Shown here piece by piece: positions 13,426 to 16,071 of a stretch of 16,071 bases of DNA (within the stretch, counting starts at the first letter, position 1; every line of letters starts with the position of its first letter). The position numbers and the translations under genes were made by a program. Under the pieces are notes generated by a model, which was given only the letters and a program-made list of their open reading frames with translations, was not told the origin of the DNA and made no database searches. Source of the stretch: Chitinophaga pinensis (GTDB taxonomy: Bacteria; Bacteroidota; Bacteroidia; NS11-12g; UBA9320); contig CAMDCQ010000036.1 of NCBI GenBank assembly GCA_945890595.1, forward strand, positions 1 to 16,071, given 5' to 3'.

Positions 13426-13859
13426 GTGTGTTTCGCCTATTTCGCGAGTGAGCCACGTGAGCGATAGTGCAGTATTTACTTTGTCTATCCGTAACTAAAG
13501 TAACCTGTGGTACGTTTTTGGTTCCTTCTGCCTTTGTAGTAATGGATGCAGCGATGGTTGCTTTTTTGTGGCCTATTTGCCAAATACACATCTCTAAATG
13601 CACTCATTTTTAAAAAATAAATAAACCTATTATTTTGCTTAACTACCTCATTTTCATTGTTTTTATCCGTTTGCAAACGCTTACAAGTATTTATAAGCGT
13701 AAGTAAATACTTAAACTTCGCTTGCCACTTGCTAGCCTCATTCTCTTTGCAGTGTTGTTCGAATGGAACAGCAGAAATTAATAAACAATAATAATCGTTA
13801 GCCTCGGCTAGCACACGAAAAAAAACACATTTAACACCAACACACAATTTAACATTATT
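13426..13859. other. Gene-free stretch upstream of ssb
   Basis: This 434-base stretch holds no gene I can support. The minus strand is open in several overlapping frames near 13430-13610 (for example KKATIAASITTKAEGTKNVPQ), which may be decayed 5' sequence of the T9SS gene. The middle is AT-rich and carries a cluster of inverted repeats (13669-13712). Further small dyads are TGTTC/GAACA around 13755-13769 and TAGCC/GGCTA at 13799-13810. The ssb promoter must lie in the last 60 bases, but no exact TAnnTTTG box is visible. Confidence 0.4.
13669..13712. promoter_or_regulatory. Cluster of overlapping inverted repeats, operator-like
   Basis: Three overlapping dyads occur here. The palindrome GTTTGCAAAC spans 13669-13678. 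CGCTTA (13678-13683) pairs with TAAGCG (13694-13699). AAGTATTTA (13685-13693) pairs with TAAATACTT (13704-13712). The string TTGCAAACGCTTACA (13671-13685) fits the WTGNAANCGNWNNCW pattern of LacI/GalR-family operators. It lies about 150-190 bases upstream of ssb. No LacI-type gene is in the window, so the controlling protein is unknown. Confidence 0.35.
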
Positions 13860-14228
13860 ATGAACGCATTCAAAAACAAAGTACAGTTAATCGGTAATCT
13901 AGGCATGAACCCAGAAGTAAAAACCCTTGAAAACGGAAAAAAAGTAGCCAAGTTTACATTAGCTACCAACGAAACCTACAAAAATCAAAACGGTGAACGG
14001 GTTACAGATACCCAATGGCACAATGTAGTAGCCTGGGGTAAAACCGCAGAACTCATGGAACAACTGCTCACCAAAGGCAAAGAAGTGATGCTAGAAGGTA
14101 AACTAACCAATCGCAGCTGGGACGACAAAGACGGCAACAAACGTTACATCACAGAGATCGTAGCTAATGAGTTTATGCTCATGTCTGCTAAAGAAGGTAC
14201 CAAAAAAGGAGGCGACCTACCTTTTTAG
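13860..14228 (+). CDS. ssb: Single-stranded DNA-binding protein, short form
   Basis: Binds and protects single-stranded DNA during replication, repair and recombination. Residues 1-108 form the OB fold: MNAFKNKVQLIGNLGMNPEV, KKVAKFTLATNETY, VTDTQWHNVVAWGKTAELMEQLLTKGKEVMLEGKL and NRSWDDKDGNKRYITEIVANEF. Only a 14-residue tail follows, ending GGDLPF, a short version of the acidic DDDIPF tip that recruits partner proteins. At 122 residues it is much shorter than the usual 150-180, as in accessory SSBs of mobile elements and in some Bacteroidota paralogues, so a second, longer ssb may exist elsewhere in the genome. Tandem terminators and an unusually structured 3' region follow. Confidence 0.95.
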   Translation: MNAFKNKVQLIGNLGMNPEVKTLENGKKVAKFTLATNETYKNQNGERVTDTQWHNVVAWGKTAELMEQLLTKGKEVMLEGKLTNRSWDDKDGNKRYITEIVANEFMLMSAKEGTKKGGDLPF

Positions 14229-14230
14229 CA

Positions 14231-14280
14231 GCCATTTATCAACCAAAAAGAGTCATTGGTAAATGGCGTGTAACTCTTTT
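14231..14280 (+). ncRNA. Interleaved stems (possible pseudoknot) in the ssb 3' region
   Basis: Stem 1: 14231-14242 pairs with 14256-14267 (12 bp with one G-T pair, outer 8 bp GCCATTTA perfect). Its 13-base loop contains AAAAGAGT (14246-14253), which pairs perfectly with ACTCTTTT at 14273-14280. The arms are therefore interleaved: either an H-type pseudoknot or two competing stems. The element starts two bases after the ssb stop codon and ends upstream of two terminators, so it could stabilise the ssb message or be released as a 3'-end-derived small RNA. Confidence 0.35.
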
Positions 14281-14283
14281 GAC

Positions 14284-14330
14284 TGCTTAACCGTTACACT
14301 AGTGTAAGAATAGAATTGTTAAGCATTTTT
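14284..14330 (+). terminator. First terminator-like hairpin after ssb, with internal palindrome
   Basis: TGCTTAAC (14284-14291) pairs perfectly with GTTAAGCA (14318-14325), followed directly by TTTTT. The 26-base interior holds the 14-base palindrome TTACACTAGTGTAA (14294-14307), which can form its own hairpin or bind a protein. As a terminator it is weaker than the one at 14343. Confidence 0.45.
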
Positions 14331-14342
14331 CAGTAGGTTTGT

Positions 14343-14377
14343 AAAACCCCTGCGACGCCATCGCAGGGGTTTTTTTT
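14343..14377 (+). terminator. Strong bidirectional terminator between ssb and bcp
   Basis: AAAACCCCTGCGA (14343-14355) pairs perfectly with 14361-14373 over a five-base loop, with a run of eight T (14370-14377). The matching A-run is short on the other side (four A), so it acts mainly for ssb but can also stop the convergent bcp transcript. Confidence 0.9.
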
Positions 14378-14398
14378 ATACTGATGGGCTATGAACCA

Positions 14399-14851
14399 TT
14401 ATGAAATTATTTGAGCGGTATGCTCCTTGGTATTTACTTTTTCGATGACGTCTAGTATTATTCCTTTTTCGTCAATGATGAAGGTAGTACGCGCGACACC
14501 CATATACGATTTGCCGTACATACTTTTTTCAACCCATACGCCATAGGCTTGGATAGTCTCTTTATCTACATCTGCCAGCAAATCAAAACTTAGGTTATAT
14601 TTTTCGATAAACTTCTGATGTTTTTTAGCCGTATCTGGACTTACACCCAACACTTTATATCCCTGTGCTTGCAACTGCTTATAGTTTTCGCTTAGGTTAC
14701 ATGCTTGTGCGGTACAACCTGGAGTATCGTCTTTAGGATAAAAATACAGCACTAATTTTCGGCCTGAAAAATCCCCTAAACTTATTTTCTCTCCTTTTTG
14801 ATTTTCACCGCGAAAAGCAGGTGCTTTATCTCCTATTTGTGGTATTGACAT
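14399..14851 (-). CDS. bcp: Thioredoxin-dependent thiol peroxidase (Bcp/PrxQ peroxiredoxin)
   Basis: Reduces hydrogen peroxide and organic hydroperoxides in the cytoplasm, with electrons from thioredoxin. The thioredoxin fold is complete at 150 residues. FYPKDDTPGCTAQAC carries the peroxidatic Cys46 and the resolving Cys51, four residues apart as in 2-Cys PrxQ. VLGVSPDTAKKHQKFIEKYNLSFDLLAD and the conserved Arg in GVARTTFIIDEKG complete the active site. The ATG at 14851 gives the standard MSIPQIGDKAPAF opening. A promoter with both boxes fits directly upstream. It converges on ssb, with a shared terminator. Confidence 0.95.
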   Translation of the reverse strand: MSIPQIGDKAPAFRGENQKGEKISLGDFSGRKLVLYFYPKDDTPGCTAQACNLSENYKQLQAQGYKVLGVSPDTAKKHQKFIEKYNLSFDLLADVDKETIQAYGVWVEKSMYGKSYMGVARTTFIIDEKGIILDVIEKVNTKEHTAQIIS

Positions 14852-14858
14852 ATCTATA

Positions 14859-14888
14859 CAACAATACTTTATAAAAATGGATTACAAA
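14859..14888 (-). promoter_or_regulatory. Probable bcp promoter
   Basis: The minus strand reads TTTG (14888-14885), 18 bases, then TATTGTTG (14866-14859), one mismatch from TAnnTTTG. The -7 box lies seven bases before the ATG, so the message would be almost leaderless. The rest of 14852-15010 shows nothing further. Confidence 0.4.
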
Positions 14889-15010
14889 AAATAAAGCGCA
14901 TGAATTTTAGTTCACCGGGCTTTTTGTATCTTGTATATCTTGACGCTCTTACTTTTCTACCTAGCCTTTTACATGTAGCTAATGTCGTTACTTAGTATGA
15001 GTCGATAGTA

Positions 15011-16071
15011 CTAAATCTTTAATTTTCGGGCAAATTCGGCTCTATTCCCTCTCCCATCAATAACGACCAGTTTAAAATCATACTCCCCCGGTTTTAACCA
15101 CTTCGGTATTTCGCCCCAAATCATACCTGTTTTGGGTTCGTACTCCGCCAATATCCATTTACCATCCATCGAACATATAATCCGATCTATTTTACTAAGA
15201 TTTTCACTTACCGAAAATCTGAAGTTTTTACCCAAATTACTTACCCGAAGCACAGGCGGTTTATCATCATACGTTATCGCATATTCACCCAAAGATCTAG
15301 TTCTAAAAGTGAGGATGTTGCCTTTCAGAACTCCACCTTCGTAGGTTAGGCGTTTCCCATCAATACTCACCGCGCAAAGCTTATCGCCATAGCTAAGCCA
15401 AGCATCAGGCACCGTATATTTAATGTCGATATAGGTATGTAATGGCGTGTAGGGATAATGCATTTGGAAGGTTTTACTTAGCATGTTTTCCTTCTTTGGT
15501 TTTATGCTCATTTTAAAATCAAATGGATGATACACCGCCTCTTTGGAGATGGTAATATCCCATTCGTAAAACTTGAAACTCGTACCTGAACTTATTCGTT
15601 TTTTCTCATCAAATGTTACTTTGGAATCCATTTTTAACGCTTTGCCAGCCGTATCACCTACAACTACCCAACTGATGCTATCCATAAGCCCAACATAATC
15701 TTGGGTGTACACTTTCATGCGCACAGTATCACCTTGCTTCAGCAGAATTTCTCCTTCTTGATTTTGCCTATAATAGGGTAACGGGTTAAATTTTTCTTTG
15801 AACAATCGAATATAGGTCCGACCCTCTACCCATTTTAAATACGGATCGATATGGGTGTAGATGTATCTACCTTGATCAAAATCAAAACGTTCTATTTGAT
15901 ACTGATACAATAAACTTCCGTTAGCCGTTACCCAGCAGTAATTGACCCCTAGTACATTATTCCTATCTGTAAAGTAATCATCCGTTTGCAAGCCAAAACT
16001 ATACGTACCCGGAATAAGATTTAAGGTCTTAGCACCTTTAAAAATATCACTCCATTTACTGAACGACATAT
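15011..16071 (-). CDS. C-terminal part of a Bacteroidota M23-type peptidase-like protein (cut by window edge)
   Basis: About 353 residues are visible; the frame is open through the right edge and its beginning lies outside the window. The visible part is beta-rich. GTYSFGLQTDDYFTDRNNVLGVNYCWVTANGSLLYQYQIERFDFDQGRYIYTHIDPY resembles the region after the peptidase domain in long Bacteroidota M23 (LytM-like) cell-wall peptidases. It continues through DTVRMKVYTQDYVGL to an Ig-like end domain (KPPVLRVSNLGKNFRFSVSENLSKIDRI, KPGEYDFKLVVIDGRGNRAEFARKLKI). The catalytic H-x-x-x-D ... H-x-H motifs would be upstream and are not seen, so the assignment rests on the C-terminal pattern. The Met at 16069 is internal. 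Likely periplasmic; role in peptidoglycan remodelling inferred. Confidence 0.7.
   Translation of the reverse strand, partial: MSFSKWSDIFKGAKTLNLIPGTYSFGLQTDDYFTDRNNVLGVNYCWVTANGSLLYQYQIERFDFDQGRYIYTHIDPYLKWVEGRTYIRLFKEKFNPLPYYRQNQEGEILLKQGDTVRMKVYTQDYVGLMDSISWVVVGDTAGKALKMDSKVTFDEKKRISSGTSFKFYEWDITISKEAVYHPFDFKMSIKPKKENMLSKTFQMHYPYTPLHTYIDIKYTVPDAWLSYGDKLCAVSIDGKRLTYEGGVLKGNILTFRTRSLGEYAITYDDKPPVLRVSNLGKNFRFSVSENLSKIDRIICSMDGKWILAEYEPKTGMIWGEIPKWLKPGEYDFKLVVIDGRGNRAEFARKLKI

Noticed and set aside
13485..13847. A 120-residue minus-strand gene upstream of ssb
   Set aside because: It covers AT-rich sequence full of inverted repeats, has no recognisable domain and has a composition unlike its neighbours. 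Overlapping frames are open by chance.

Overview
The window looks like a chromosomal segment of a member of the Bacteroidota, probably close to the Flavobacteriia. Three things point there: a C-terminal type IX secretion (T9SS type A) sorting domain with a PNP motif (12838-13425), small secreted and lipoproteins of Bacteroidota type, and promoter boxes of the TAnnTTTG kind with little Shine-Dalgarno sequence. The DNA is AT-rich. Both edges cut genes: uvrC runs off the left end, and the C-terminal part of an M23-type peptidase runs off the right end. I saw no tRNA, rRNA, CRISPR array or intact insertion sequence.

Left part, 1-6452 (housekeeping). uvrC (-) diverges from a secreted carboxypeptidase-regulatory-like protein (+). 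That gene converges on a lipoprotein zinc protease with a metzincin-like motif (-). A fumarylacetoacetate-hydrolase-fold enzyme (-) diverges from leucyl/phenylalanyl-tRNA-protein transferase aat (+). An isochorismate synthase and a hotdog thioesterase overlap by one base (TAATG) and probably form a menaquinone operon. It diverges from a histidine phosphatase gene, with the two start regions interlocked.

Middle part, 6646-12058, is accessory-looking, with every intact gene on the minus strand. It holds an SDR oxidoreductase with its AraC regulator, a DUF1275 membrane protein, a 20-cysteine copper-storage (Csp-like) protein, a four-TM membrane protein with a YceI protein in one operon, and a Crp/Fnr regulator. 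Across from the copper gene lies a short Cys-rich, metallothionein-like frame broken by a single-base shift. The clearest regulatory signal in the window is here. A perfect TTGAT-N4-ATCAA box sits about 40 bp upstream of the likely YceI start point, and the adjacent regulator carries the E-x-x-S-R recognition helix typical of FNR proteins. Two related hairpin elements lie between 11988 and 12158; the first supplies about 24 codons of the annotated N-terminus of that regulator.

Right part, 12167-16071. A lipoprotein gene overlaps a short, apparently N-terminally truncated T9SS-sorted protein (ATGA). Next come a 434-base non-coding stretch with clustered inverted repeats, a short SSB gene with an unusually structured 3' region, a Bcp/PrxQ peroxiredoxin and the peptidase fragment.

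The most promising leads are the Fnr-type regulator/YceI circuit beside copper-binding genes, the structured RNA candidate after ssb, and the repeat-derived start of the regulator.
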